Below, in pieces: positions 1 through 7,437 of a stretch of DNA of 15,176 nt. The stretch's first letter is position 1. Each line of letters starts with the position of its first letter. The notes under the pieces are model-generated. The model did no database searches. It had not been told where the DNA came from and saw nothing but the letters and a program-made list of their open reading frames with translations. Made by a program: the position numbers and the translations under genes. This DNA comes from Schaedlerella sp. (lineage in GTDB: Bacteria; Bacillota; Clostridia; Lachnospirales; Lachnospiraceae): the NCBI GenBank assembly GCA_020024595.1, contig JAHHTO010000044.1, positions 1-15,176 of the forward strand. Reading direction: 5' to 3'.

Positions 1-530
1 AGGCAGTAAATTTTCTAGAAAATCTCGGTTTGTTTCATCCTGATGTTCCAAGAGTTCTGCAAGTAGAAATTCTAGATATCTGAATGGATTCAGATTGTTA
101 GCCTTGGCTGTTTCTGTCAAACTATATACAATTGCACTGGCTTTTGCGCCATCTATAATGTCAATAAGATGCCATGTATGTTTGTGTACACAGAATGTAC
201 GAAGTGCAGATTCTATTGCATTGTTATCCAAGGAAAGTTTTCCATCATTAAGGAACTCCTTCAATGGTTTTTCATGATTGATGCAGTAGTTCAACCCTTC
301 TAATGTTTTTCCTTTCGAAACCTGATTCGATTGTAATATCTCTTTTGCCCACACAAAATAAGCCTCCACAAGTGGCTTGACCTTAGCTGTCTTACCTTCT
401 GCCGTTCTTCGGCAGAGAGTTCTGGTTTCCTTTTTATTTTTGGGCAATGCTTCGACAACATCTGAAAACCGCCGTCTACCGTAAGCTCAACATCCAGAAA
501 ATACAGCAAGCCTTACATTACGAGTAGATT
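1..530 (-). pseudogene. IS66-family transposase, C-terminal part, with in-frame stop
   Basis: Reading the minus strand from about 530 to the window edge gives one continuous frame with IS66 transposase hallmarks. In order these are a GC-x-A-x-GRRRF segment (the family's GCWAHxRRxF motif), a KPLVEAYFVWAKE segment, the DNNAIESALR segment that corresponds to the family's DNNxAER motif with the catalytic-type Glu kept, GAKASAIVYSLTETAKANNLNP, and a leucine-rich tail ending LLP at the edge. The Trp codon of the GCW motif is TGA at 487-489, so the frame is interrupted. Upstream of about 530 the similarity fades, so the N-terminal half is missing or unrecognisable. The copy is therefore probably dead unless TGA is misread. 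The C-terminus continues beyond base 1. Family assignment is by eye from conserved motifs. Confidence 0.8.
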
Positions 531-585
531 GATCCGTTTTGAAATGCCTCCTTAAATCTTTGGAAACATTATCTCAGAATTAGGC

Positions 586-628
586 AGAGAGTACACAGTA
601 CGTGCTATTTACCTTGTACACACTCTCT
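586..628. repeat. Weak inverted repeat beside the IS66 remnant
   Basis: A perfect 7-bp arm AGAGAGT (586-592) faces ACTCTCT (622-628) across a 29-nt loop, followed on the plus strand by TTT. It could be a weak terminator or a leftover of element ends. The rest of 531-815 shows no convincing gene on either strand. Confidence 0.25.
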
Positions 629-815
629 TTTCCTTCTGTCACATCTTTTTCATTAATACTCCTTTAAGGGGCTTCTTTAAAAATATGTTCAATCCAATTA
701 TATAACCTTCCATTATATTTTCTTCTTAGAACATGACCTTATTTATATCTCACAAAACTTCATCTTCATTTCTTTTCTTCAACACATTCCAGTAATCAAC
801 TCTTCTTTTCTAAAT

Positions 816-995
816 TTAAAACTCTATTTTCCAAGTCCTTATATACTTCTGAGTTTCTCCATTTTCTTGCAATGTTTTCTGCCTTTCCTCTAAGTCCAAA
901 ACACATGCCTGCGGATCCTGAATAATCCTATCCTTGAAAAGAATCATTACTTCATACTGAGTACCAATTTTCAGTAAGCATTTATTTTTCTTCAA
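816..995 (-). CDS. Short unrecognised open frame (59 codons, TTG start)
   Basis: A minus-strand frame starts at a TTG (993-995) and runs to TAA at 816-818. The deduced peptide is hydrophilic with a plausible protein composition: it begins LKKNKCLLKIGTQYEV, continues through FKDRIIQDP and DLEERQKTLQENGE, and ends TWKIEF. The only ATG just upstream (1003-1005) is in another frame that stops after seven codons, and no good ribosome binding site precedes the TTG. I do not recognise a family. It lies about 50 nt downstream of the MBL-fold gene on the same strand and next to the IS66 remnant, so it may be the tail of a gene damaged by the insertion rather than a working small protein. Confidence 0.3.
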   Translation of the reverse strand: MKKNKCLLKIGTQYEVMILFKDRIIQDPQACVLDLEERQKTLQENGETQKYIRTWKIEF

Positions 996-1044
996 TTTTA
1001 TCCATAAACGTCAGATTACTATTCTTGAGATCCGAAATTTCTTC

Positions 1045-1917
1045 TTATCGATAGTCTCGTTGCTTTTTAAGAAACTCTTCTCTAGCCCGTTCCTGCGTAT
1101 CTTCAGTCTCGTCATAGGCATCATATGGAGCCAAAGGATCCCGAGGCTTTTGCTTACGCCAAGCATTACAGCTTTTATCAATGTGGCGGAATGCAAATTC
1201 AAAATCGTCTGTCCAGCCGGTGTGCCCTGTGATGATCATGGGGTGTAGGTTTCGATTTTGTAAAATCTGTTTCAGTTTAAGAAGCGATTTTCTTGAAAGC
1301 CGATTGTTTTCAGCTAATACATTTAAGAAGCTGTACCCCCCATCTGCGCCAAGCCATATGGTATCTCCGGTAAACAGATAGTAATCATCGATCAGATAAA
1401 CCATATGTCCCCATGTATGTCCGGGAACTAGAATACACTCAATTTTAATGTCATGAATAAAAAGCACCTGTTCATTTTTCAGAAGCTTGATGTCATTTTC
1501 AATTATCACCCGAGGCAGCTTATAAAGACCCCCAAATACTTTTCTTTGAATTTCGCCTGTTAAATACGGATATTCTTTTTCACCCAGGTAAAGCTGTGCG
1601 TGGTCAAAGAGCCGTTCACTATCCTGCTCTACTGCCCCTACATGGTCAGTGTCCTGATGCGTCAACAAGATCTCATGGATATTTTCGGGAGTCTGATCCA
1701 ACCATGACAATTTTTCTTTCAGTCTTGGGTAGTTATAGCCCGCGTCGATCATAATGGTATATCCGTTTTTCGTATACAAAAAGATGTTTGCCACAAATTC
1801 GCGGATACACCCTACATGCTCATCGATAAACCCCGTATTCAGGGGTTTAAAAATGCCCTTTCCTCGAAAGAATGTTCCCATTGCTTTTTCCTGAGATTCA
1901 GATTCACTCCTTGACAT
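1045..1917 (-). CDS. MBL-fold metallo-hydrolase
   Basis: A 290-residue metallo-beta-lactamase-fold protein, probably a cytoplasmic metal-dependent hydrolase of unknown substrate. The metal motif is THQDTDHVG (His87, Asp89, Asp91, His92). It is followed by His167 in PGHTWGH, Asp185 in FTGDT and His232 in TGHTGW, which together give the usual five-block pattern. The classic HxHxDH has Asp in place of the second His, a variant seen in some clostridial MBL proteins. The start at 1917 is chosen because AAAGGAGG lies just upstream with good spacing; a start 60 nt further up would overlap the preceding gene's end. The ribosome binding site overlaps the stop codon of the upstream hydrolase-family gene (13-nt gap), so the two are almost certainly co-transcribed. 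No signal peptide is seen. Substrate cannot be read from the sequence. Confidence 0.85.
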   Translation of the reverse strand: MSRSESESQEKAMGTFFRGKGIFKPLNTGFIDEHVGCIREFVANIFLYTKNGYTIMIDAGYNYPRLKEKLSWLDQTPENIHEILLTHQDTDHVGAVEQDSERLFDHAQLYLGEKEYPYLTGEIQRKVFGGLYKLPRVIIENDIKLLKNEQVLFIHDIKIECILVPGHTWGHMVYLIDDYYLFTGDTIWLGADGGYSFLNVLAENNRLSRKSLLKLKQILQNRNLHPMIITGHTGWTDDFEFAFRHIDKSCNAWRKQKPRDPLAPYDAYDETEDTQERAREEFLKKQRDYR

Positions 1918-1930
1918 ATTCGATCCTCCT

Positions 1931-2524
1931 TTAAAATCGGCTGAAACGGAAATCACATTTCTCTGCCCCTTCTGCAAGTGTCTTTGTCCGCTTCAATTTT
2001 ATACCCATAATATCGCTGGTCATGAAATCCAGTCGGCAAAGGTATTTTGCATATTCAAAACATCCTTCATCCTTGCAAAGTTTACAGACTCCACACTCAT
2101 GATAGTCTAATCCAAAATCACAGTCATCATTCTTTTCGATCACATCCACCAGCCAGTCATTTTTATACTTTCTTTCATAAGTTTCCTGAGACCATTTTCT
2201 GCGAGCCTCCATATGCTTTTGAGAAAAATAGCTGTCTGCACTTCCCATTGTCATCTTATAAACTTTGGACTTCCGCAAACCACTTTCCATAATATTACAG
2301 TTTTGTTCCGGACTCAGATCATCACATCGATTCATTGCGATGAAATAAGCTGCAAGCCCATAAGCCCCCAGAAGAACATTTTTATTTCCAATATCCGATG
2401 CCCTGCATACAATGTCCTTATATGTTTTTTTTATATTTTTCAATACCTTTTTATCAGAGATTTCTTTTTTTACGATACCATTTAAAACCGATCCTAACAT
2501 AAGAAATGTCATATTATAATTCAT
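1931..2524 (-). CDS. L-2-amino-thiazoline-4-carboxylic acid hydrolase family protein
   Basis: A 197-residue soluble protein resembling the family annotated as L-2-amino-thiazoline-4-carboxylic acid (ATC) hydrolase. In Pseudomonas, ATC hydrolase converts ATC to S-carbamoyl-cysteine on the way to cysteine. The signature is the Cys-rich C-terminal half: Cys135 in CDFGLDYHEC, Cys144, Cys147, Cys150, Cys155 and Cys163, then KLKRTKTLAEG and the closing CDFRFSRF (Cys190). Seven cysteines in the last 65 residues suggest catalysis or metal binding; that is inference. The ATG at 2524 has GAGGAG about 10 nt upstream. It is the first gene of a two-gene unit with the MBL-fold gene. In Clostridia the family name is often applied on similarity alone, so the true substrate may differ. 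Confidence 0.72.
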   Translation of the reverse strand: MNYNMTFLMLGSVLNGIVKKEISDKKVLKNIKKTYKDIVCRASDIGNKNVLLGAYGLAAYFIAMNRCDDLSPEQNCNIMESGLRKSKVYKMTMGSADSYFSQKHMEARRKWSQETYERKYKNDWLVDVIEKNDDCDFGLDYHECGVCKLCKDEGCFEYAKYLCRLDFMTSDIMGIKLKRTKTLAEGAEKCDFRFSRF

Positions 2525-2574
2525 GGTAGTTGTCTCCTCATATTACAAAGTTGATATTAGTTTTATCTAACCGA

Positions 2575-2603
2575 ATAATAACATAACTATTTTTCCTTTT
2601 CAA
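2575..2603 (-). promoter_or_regulatory. Promoter of the hydrolase/MBL operon
   Basis: On the minus strand TTGAAA (2598-2603) and TATTAT (2575-2580) are separated by exactly 17 nt, a good vegetative (sigma-A type) promoter. Transcription would begin about 45 nt before the ATG at 2524. This fits the two-gene unit being separate from the uxu operon, whose terminator lies just upstream. Confidence 0.6.
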
Positions 2604-2693
2604 TATATCGTCCCCAAAGGTAATACATCGCTATACCATTGTCTCCATACGAATAAGACAAATATGTGAAAATAAATACTATGATAATACACA

Positions 2694-2737
2694 TTAAAAA
2701 TGCCCGCACAACCTATAAAATGGTTGTCCGGACATTT
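2694..2737 (-). terminator. Intrinsic terminator after uxuB
   Basis: A 15-bp stem (arms 2699-2713 and 2722-2736) has one mismatch and one G-U pair around an 8-nt loop. On the minus strand it is followed by a run of five T (2696-2700, partly within the stem base). It sits 60-100 nt beyond the uxuB stop, in the right orientation to end the uxuA-uxuB transcript. The remainder of 2525-2800 contains only the downstream operon's promoter and leader. Confidence 0.8.
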
Positions 2738-2800
2738 GATAAGATTTAATAAAGTAATCAAAAAATCGTATATAATTTATCTGTAAACTTTTACTATAAT

Positions 2801-4417
2801 CTACACGTATTTTTTCAATGTTGCACGTACCGCACCTACTCCTGCTGTCAGTTCTTTGAAATACTCACATACCTTTTCAGCCATACCTACTTCATACAAG
2901 TTTACACCGAATATTTTAGCATTTTCCAGAATAGGTTTCAAAGCTTCTTCAATCTCATCTAACTCCCTCGCTTCTCCCAACTTGAAGCCTGCAACATACG
3001 GACGTACCGTATCTAGCAGCGGATCTGGACTAAGTTCAAATGTATCCCCCTCATCATCTACTGCCATCAAATAACGTAACCAGCCTGCAAATACAAGAGG
3101 AATCAACTTCAAAGAAGCGACCTCCAATTGATCAGACTCTGCATACGCCTTGATCGTTTCACCAAAGCGGATTGCTAATTTCTGAGAAGTATCTGTCGCT
3201 ATTCTTTGCGGGGTATCCGGCATAAACGGATTTGGCACACGTACATTCAACACGGTATCAATGAACTCTTTCGGATCCAGGATTCCCGGATTTACTACGA
3301 CCGGAAGTCCTTCTCTATATCCAACAGTCTCAACCAGCTTCTTTAGCTCTGCATCTTTCATTTCATCGGAAATTTTTTGATATCCGAGGACACATCCATA
3401 TATAGCAAGGCAGGTATGAAGCGGATTTAAGCAGGTGCATACTTTCATTTTCTCTACTTTATCTACGGTCTCTCTGTCTGTGAACATCAGACCACCCTTT
3501 GTCAGATCCGGGCGTCCGTTTGGAAAATCATCCTCAATCACAAGATATTCAGTCTCTTCCGCATTCACAAAGGGAGCTACGTAGGTATTCTTAGAAGTGA
3601 TAACCGGATCCAGATCTTCCACCCCATCCTCACGCAGAATCGCCTCTACAGAAGCATCCGGTCTTGGTGTAATCTTGTCAATCATACTCCAGGTAAAGGA
3701 AACCTGATCAGAATCAATATAGTCTACAAAACCCTTCTCTGCTTTTCCATTTTTTACCCATGCTTTGGCAAAGGCAGACACTGCCGCATACAACTTATCT
3801 CCGTTGTGGGAACAGTTATCTGTACTTACCATAGCCAGAGGAAGCGCTCCTGCTTTGTATCTTGCATACAAAAGAGCAGTTACCTTTCCCATATAACTTT
3901 CCGGTTTTTCTGGACCAACTGTAAAATCTGCCATTACATCCGGCAGCTGTTCTCCCTTGCCATTCACCAAGCTGTATCCCTTCTCGGTAATTGTGAAAGT
4001 TGCCATCTGAAAAGATTCTTTTCCAAAAATATCTTTCAATCTTGCATACGCTACTTTATTCTTAGAATCCAGTGGCAGTGACTCTGCAACACTAGCTACA
4101 ACTGTCTTTTCAATTGTCCCATCTGCCTTCAATGTTGCAACAATTCCAAGATTGTCATGCGGTACATACATTTTCTCTACGATTTCATAGTCAAATCCTT
4201 CTGCAACAACCAATCCTCTGTCAAGATCACCATTGTTCAACATATTCTGTACTACATTTGCATGAAAAGCGCGGAACAAATTTCCTGCCCCAAAATGAAT
4301 CCAAAATGGATTTTCTTTGGTTGCTGCAATCATTTTTTCTATATCATACTGTGGAAGTTGATAACCTTTTGCTTCCCATTGCTTTTTGTCCCTGATTCCC
4401 TGTAAACTTAACTTCAT
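2801..4417 (-). CDS. uxuB: Fructuronate reductase / D-mannonate oxidoreductase (mannitol dehydrogenase family)
   Basis: A 538-residue cytoplasmic enzyme of the long-chain mannitol dehydrogenase family. UxuB reduces D-fructuronate to D-mannonate with NADH in hexuronate breakdown. The nucleotide-binding segment FGAGNLFRAF is at 42-51, the family segment STDNCSHNGDKL at 198-209, and the catalytic region KVCTCLNPLH at 325-334 carries the family's Asn and His (Asn331, His334). The C-terminal helical domain is complete, and the length is normal for Firmicutes UxuB. The ATG at 4417 follows AAAGGAG. The gene lies 48 nt downstream of uxuA on the same strand and ends before a strong terminator, so the pair forms one operon. 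Other polyol dehydrogenases share this fold; the uxuA neighbour is what makes the mannonate assignment strong. Confidence 0.9.
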   Translation of the reverse strand: MKLSLQGIRDKKQWEAKGYQLPQYDIEKMIAATKENPFWIHFGAGNLFRAFHANVVQNMLNNGDLDRGLVVAEGFDYEIVEKMYVPHDNLGIVATLKADGTIEKTVVASVAESLPLDSKNKVAYARLKDIFGKESFQMATFTITEKGYSLVNGKGEQLPDVMADFTVGPEKPESYMGKVTALLYARYKAGALPLAMVSTDNCSHNGDKLYAAVSAFAKAWVKNGKAEKGFVDYIDSDQVSFTWSMIDKITPRPDASVEAILREDGVEDLDPVITSKNTYVAPFVNAEETEYLVIEDDFPNGRPDLTKGGLMFTDRETVDKVEKMKVCTCLNPLHTCLAIYGCVLGYQKISDEMKDAELKKLVETVGYREGLPVVVNPGILDPKEFIDTVLNVRVPNPFMPDTPQRIATDTSQKLAIRFGETIKAYAESDQLEVASLKLIPLVFAGWLRYLMAVDDEGDTFELSPDPLLDTVRPYVAGFKLGEARELDEIEEALKPILENAKIFGVNLYEVGMAEKVCEYFKELTAGVGAVRATLKKYV

Positions 4418-4465
4418 AATTCTAAGGTGCTCCTTTCTGATCTGTATGTGAATATTTAAAACTTA

Positions 4466-5542
4466 TTATATTCCACGGTGTGTTGCTTTATCGATTGCCT
4501 CCCAGAGTCCATTCAAATAAGTTGCACCAAGTGCCCTATCGTACAGACCATATCCCGGCATTGCCACTTCATCCCAGATCATACGTCCGTGGTCCGGGCG
4601 GATTGGCCCGTCAAATCCGATATCATACAAAGCTTTCATAATTTCATACATATCAAATGTTCCATCACTGGACAGGTGCGCTGCTTCTTCAAAATTAGTC
4701 GGTGTGATGAATTTTAGGTTGCGCACATGTGCAAAATGAATTCTCCCTTTTAAAGAACGAATCATATCCGGAAGATCATTTTCCAAATTGGTTCCATAAG
4801 AACCTGAACAGAATGTTACCCCATTATGCGGGTTGTCTACCATATGGATCATGCGTAGAATGTTTTCTTTGTTTATAATAATTCTTGGAAGTCCGAACAC
4901 ACTCCATGCCGGATCATCCGGATGAATTGCCATGTTGATATCATACTTGTCACAAACCGGCATAATCTTCTCAAGAAAATATTTCAGATTTTCAAATAAT
5001 TTTTCATCATCAATATCTTCATACATTTTGAAAAGTTCTTTTACTTTTGCCATACGCTCCGGCTCCCAGCCAGGCATAACAGTTCCATTCATATCACCGG
5101 CAATAGATTCAAACATTTTCTCTGGATCAATTGCATCAACTGCTTCCTGTGTATATGCAAGCACTGTAGATCCGTCTGGTCTCATACGCGCCAGTTCTGT
5201 GCGAGTCCAGTCAAATACCGGCATAAAATTGTAGCATACCAGATGAATATCTTCTTTTCCGAGATTCTCAAGTGTCTCGATATAATTTGCAATGTACTGT
5301 TCTCTCTCCGGTGCACCTGTCTTGATCGCATCATGAATATTGACACTTTCAATACCTGATAAATTCAATCCTGCGGCTTCTACTTCCTCTTTCATTGCAC
5401 GGATGCGTTCACGGCTCCATACTTCTCCGGGCTCTGTGTCATACAAAGTTGTGATAACCCCTGTCACTCCCGGTATCTGACGAATCTGCTTCAATGTAAC
5501 TGTATCAAATTTTGATCCATACCATCTCAATGTCATTTCCAT
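4466..5542 (-). CDS. uxuA: D-mannonate dehydratase
   Basis: A 358-residue enzyme that dehydrates D-mannonate to 2-dehydro-3-deoxy-D-gluconate, the step after UxuB. It has a TIM-barrel fold with a divalent metal, usually Mn or Fe. The expected metal ligands are visible: His207 in AIHPDDP, Cys245 in FCSGS, His272 in FAHVRN and Asp317 in RPDHGR, with His318 beside it as the likely active-site base. The N-terminus MEMTLRWYG is typical. I choose the start at 5542 because GAGAGG precedes it and because the predicted -10 box (5589-5594) would fall on the longer alternative start at 5590. It is the first gene of the operon with uxuB, is transcribed away from the AraC gene, and is probably induced by hexuronate through that regulator. 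Confidence 0.94.
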   Translation of the reverse strand: MEMTLRWYGSKFDTVTLKQIRQIPGVTGVITTLYDTEPGEVWSRERIRAMKEEVEAAGLNLSGIESVNIHDAIKTGAPEREQYIANYIETLENLGKEDIHLVCYNFMPVFDWTRTELARMRPDGSTVLAYTQEAVDAIDPEKMFESIAGDMNGTVMPGWEPERMAKVKELFKMYEDIDDEKLFENLKYFLEKIMPVCDKYDINMAIHPDDPAWSVFGLPRIIINKENILRMIHMVDNPHNGVTFCSGSYGTNLENDLPDMIRSLKGRIHFAHVRNLKFITPTNFEEAAHLSSDGTFDMYEIMKALYDIGFDGPIRPDHGRMIWDEVAMPGYGLYDRALGATYLNGLWEAIDKATHRGI

Positions 5543-5588
5543 AAGACATATTCCTCTCTTTCTCAAGATTACTCCATTTATTACGCCC

Positions 5589-5617
5589 ATTATAATTTAA
5601 GGATAAAAAAAATCCAA
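5589..5617 (-). promoter_or_regulatory. uxuA-uxuB promoter
   Basis: Minus-strand TTGGAT (5612-5617) and TATAAT (5589-5594) are separated by 17 nt. The predicted start of transcription is near 5582, giving a leader of about 40 nt to the ATG at 5542. The -35 box is overlapped by the short palindrome CCAATTGG (5614-5621). Confidence 0.65.
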
Positions 5618-5624
5618 TTGGAGA

Positions 5625-5677
5625 AGTTGTTGTATATATTGCAAAAATTGCGCTTTCTGTATAAAATAGTTGTTGTA
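5625..5677. promoter_or_regulatory. Direct repeat, candidate AraC-family operator
   Basis: The 10-mer AGTTGTTGTA occurs at 5625-5634 and again at 5668-5677, exactly 43 bp apart, close to four helical turns. The proximal copy ends just upstream of the uxuA -35 box. AraC-family proteins bind direct repeats next to -35 elements, so these are good candidates for the site of the divergently encoded regulator. No binding is shown by the sequence itself. Confidence 0.5.
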
Positions 5678-5699
5678 AGATTACATGTTAAACCCACGG

Positions 5700-5716
5700 C
5701 CTTCAGTTTTTGAAGG
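5700..5716. repeat. Short inverted repeat upstream of the AraC gene
   Basis: CCTTCA (5700-5705) and TGAAGG (5711-5716) form a perfect 6-bp inverted repeat with a 5-nt centre, 43 nt before the AraC start. It may be a small operator or a leader hairpin. No clear -35/-10 pair for the plus-strand gene could be assigned here. Confidence 0.3.
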
Positions 5717-5758
5717 AAAATCATACAATTTTTAGAAAGAATATCAAGGTGCAGACAC

Positions 5759-6658
5759 ATGAAACAGAATCTACAGACTACATTCAGCACACGGCAAAAT
5801 ATGCTGTCCCGAGATTTTGAAATCTACTATTACAATGACACTTATCAGAACAGTCATTATTATAATGTGGACAATCATACACATAATTATTACGAATTTT
5901 ATTTTTTTCTGGAAGGGAATGTTTCAATGAATATTGAAGGACATATGCATCCGCTAAAGCCCGGTGATGTTGTTGTTATTCCCCCTGCCGTACATCATTA
6001 TGCAATTCTGCATGACAGCAAAGTTCCTTACCGAAGGTTTGTCTTTTGGATCAGTGTAGAATACTGCAATAAACTTTTACAGCTTTCTCCGGATTATGTA
6101 TACTTGATGCAGCACACCAAAGTCACAAAACATTATGTATTTCATTATGATGTGATTGCATTTAATGCGTTGCAGTCCAAGGTGTTCCACCTGATCGAAG
6201 AGCTTCATTCCAACCGGTTTGGCAGGGAAGCTAAAATCACCCTTTGCGCCAATGATCTGATTTTGCATCTAAACCGTTCCATCTATGAAATGGAACACCC
6301 AAAATCGCAACATGAGGTGCAGAATCTGTACCAGAATCTACTGCTCTTCATCGAAGACCATCTGGACGAAGACCTGACTCTAGACTATCTTGCAGAACAT
6401 TTTTTCGTCAGTAAGTATCATATCTCTCATGTATTTAAGGAGCATATGGGATTATCAGTTCATCAGTTCATCACAAAAAAGAGGCTTGCCATGTGCAAGG
6501 ATGCAATCCTTTCTCTTGACAGCATTACTGAAGCATATCAGATGTACGGACTGAAAGATTACTCCAGCTTCTTCCGAGCATTTAAAAAAGAATTCGGAAT
6601 GTCACCGAAAGAATATAAAGAGCTGGCGGCACAGATACAAAAGGAGAATAAATGCTAA
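5759..6658 (+). CDS. AraC-family transcriptional regulator of the uxu operon
   Basis: A 299-residue regulator. Residues about 38-95 form a cupin sensor domain, with HTHNYYEFYFF at 40-50 and KPGDVVVIPP at 67-76, expected to bind a sugar acid. Residues about 205-286 hold the double helix-turn-helix of the AraC family: LAEHFFVSKYHISHVFKEH, then the second helix pair ending DYSSFFRAFKKEFGMSPKEY. The ATG at 5759 follows AAGGTG with 7-8 nt spacing; Met15 is a weaker alternative. It is divergent from uxuA across a 168-nt gap containing a near-consensus uxuA promoter and a direct repeat. Activation of uxuAB by a hexuronate or its product is inferred from position; the effector is unknown. Its stop is only 4 nt from the stop of the convergent gene, so the two transcripts likely overlap. 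Confidence 0.9.
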   Translation: MKQNLQTTFSTRQNMLSRDFEIYYYNDTYQNSHYYNVDNHTHNYYEFYFFLEGNVSMNIEGHMHPLKPGDVVVIPPAVHHYAILHDSKVPYRRFVFWISVEYCNKLLQLSPDYVYLMQHTKVTKHYVFHYDVIAFNALQSKVFHLIEELHSNRFGREAKITLCANDLILHLNRSIYEMEHPKSQHEVQNLYQNLLLFIEDHLDEDLTLDYLAEHFFVSKYHISHVFKEHMGLSVHQFITKKRLAMCKDAILSLDSITEAYQMYGLKDYSSFFRAFKKEFGMSPKEYKELAAQIQKENKC

Positions 6659-6662
6659 GCCC

Positions 6663-7436
6663 TCACAAAATTGGGGATTTTTCAGTGCTCTTATTTATTA
6701 GGATTTTCTCAAACTTTTTCTCTGATAGTATTTCATGTGTTACAAATTGACCATCGTAAAAAAGAGCGAATGTTGTAAACGGTGTGGGCGCGTTTTGTGC
6801 GTCCTCTCTTGTTTTAATATGTACCGTATGAAAAACAACATTCCTTTCCTTTGCCATACTTTCTAACAATGGCACATATTTTGCTGTAAAAGGACATTGA
6901 TTTGTATAATATAGCGTAAATCCCTTTGGTATATTCTTATGTTCATACACAGCTTTATTAAAACAAGGTTTATTTATACTTTCATCAAAAGGTAAATACA
7001 TTAGTTCAAAATATGGATTGGCTGTATCTACCGTTTTAAATCCCTTATATTTCATATATTTGGGATCAGAGAGGAATCCCATTTTCTTTTTTGAAGATAA
7101 AATAACAAGCCCCTTTTTTCCTTTTTCTTTACTATCCTCAATGCATTTATCCAATAAAAGATTCGAGTATCCATGCCCTTTTAACTGTCCTGATACCCAT
7201 AGACAATTAATATACATATAGTCCTTAGCCTCAATAGGCGCCCACGCATATTCCGCAGGAATATATTCTATAAAGCATTTCCCCTGAACATCACACTTTA
7301 AGAACACAAGCCCCTCATCCAACCTTTCCTTCAGCCAATTCTTTTTTGACATAACTTGCAAATCTTTTTTATCCGCTAAAGCACAGCAAATATGTTCCAG
7401 TTCAAGATTATCATGTGTTATTTTAATAAGATTCAT
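6663..7436 (-). CDS. GNAT N-acetyltransferase with C-terminal YoaP domain
   Basis: A 257-residue two-domain protein resembling Bacillus YoaP. Residues 1-150 are a GNAT fold, with the acyl-CoA loop at GQLKGHGYSNLL (83-94) and the following YMKYKGFK (128-135) typical of the last GNAT strand. Residues 155-250 form the YoaP domain, a thioredoxin-like unit with a single Cys181 in YYTNQCPFT and a PTPFTTFALF segment at 217-226. The GNAT half should transfer an acyl group to a small molecule or protein; the acceptor is unknown. It begins one base after the stop of the GyrI-like gene, whose last codons contain its ribosome binding site (AAAGGAG), so translation is probably coupled. It is the last gene of the WYL operon. 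Confidence 0.85.
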   Translation of the reverse strand: MNLIKITHDNLELEHICCALADKKDLQVMSKKNWLKERLDEGLVFLKCDVQGKCFIEYIPAEYAWAPIEAKDYMYINCLWVSGQLKGHGYSNLLLDKCIEDSKEKGKKGLVILSSKKKMGFLSDPKYMKYKGFKTVDTANPYFELMYLPFDESINKPCFNKAVYEHKNIPKGFTLYYTNQCPFTAKYVPLLESMAKERNVVFHTVHIKTREDAQNAPTPFTTFALFYDGQFVTHEILSEKKFEKILINKSTEKSPIL

Positions 7437-7437
7437 T

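Noticed and set aside
300..509. 69-codon minus-strand frame inside the IS66 region
   Set aside because: It is out of phase with the conserved IS66 reading, which has the family motifs; the frame is a shadow.
5651..5657. CGCTTTC resembling half of a catabolite-repression (cre) site in the araC-uxuA gap
   Set aside because: The right half fits the cre consensus but the left half has four mismatches, so a CcpA site is not supported.
6648..6699. AATAAAT...ATTTATT inverted repeat between the convergent AraC and GNAT-YoaP genes
   Set aside because: Only 7 A/T pairs with a loop of about 38 nt, partly inside coding sequence; too weak to call a bidirectional terminator.
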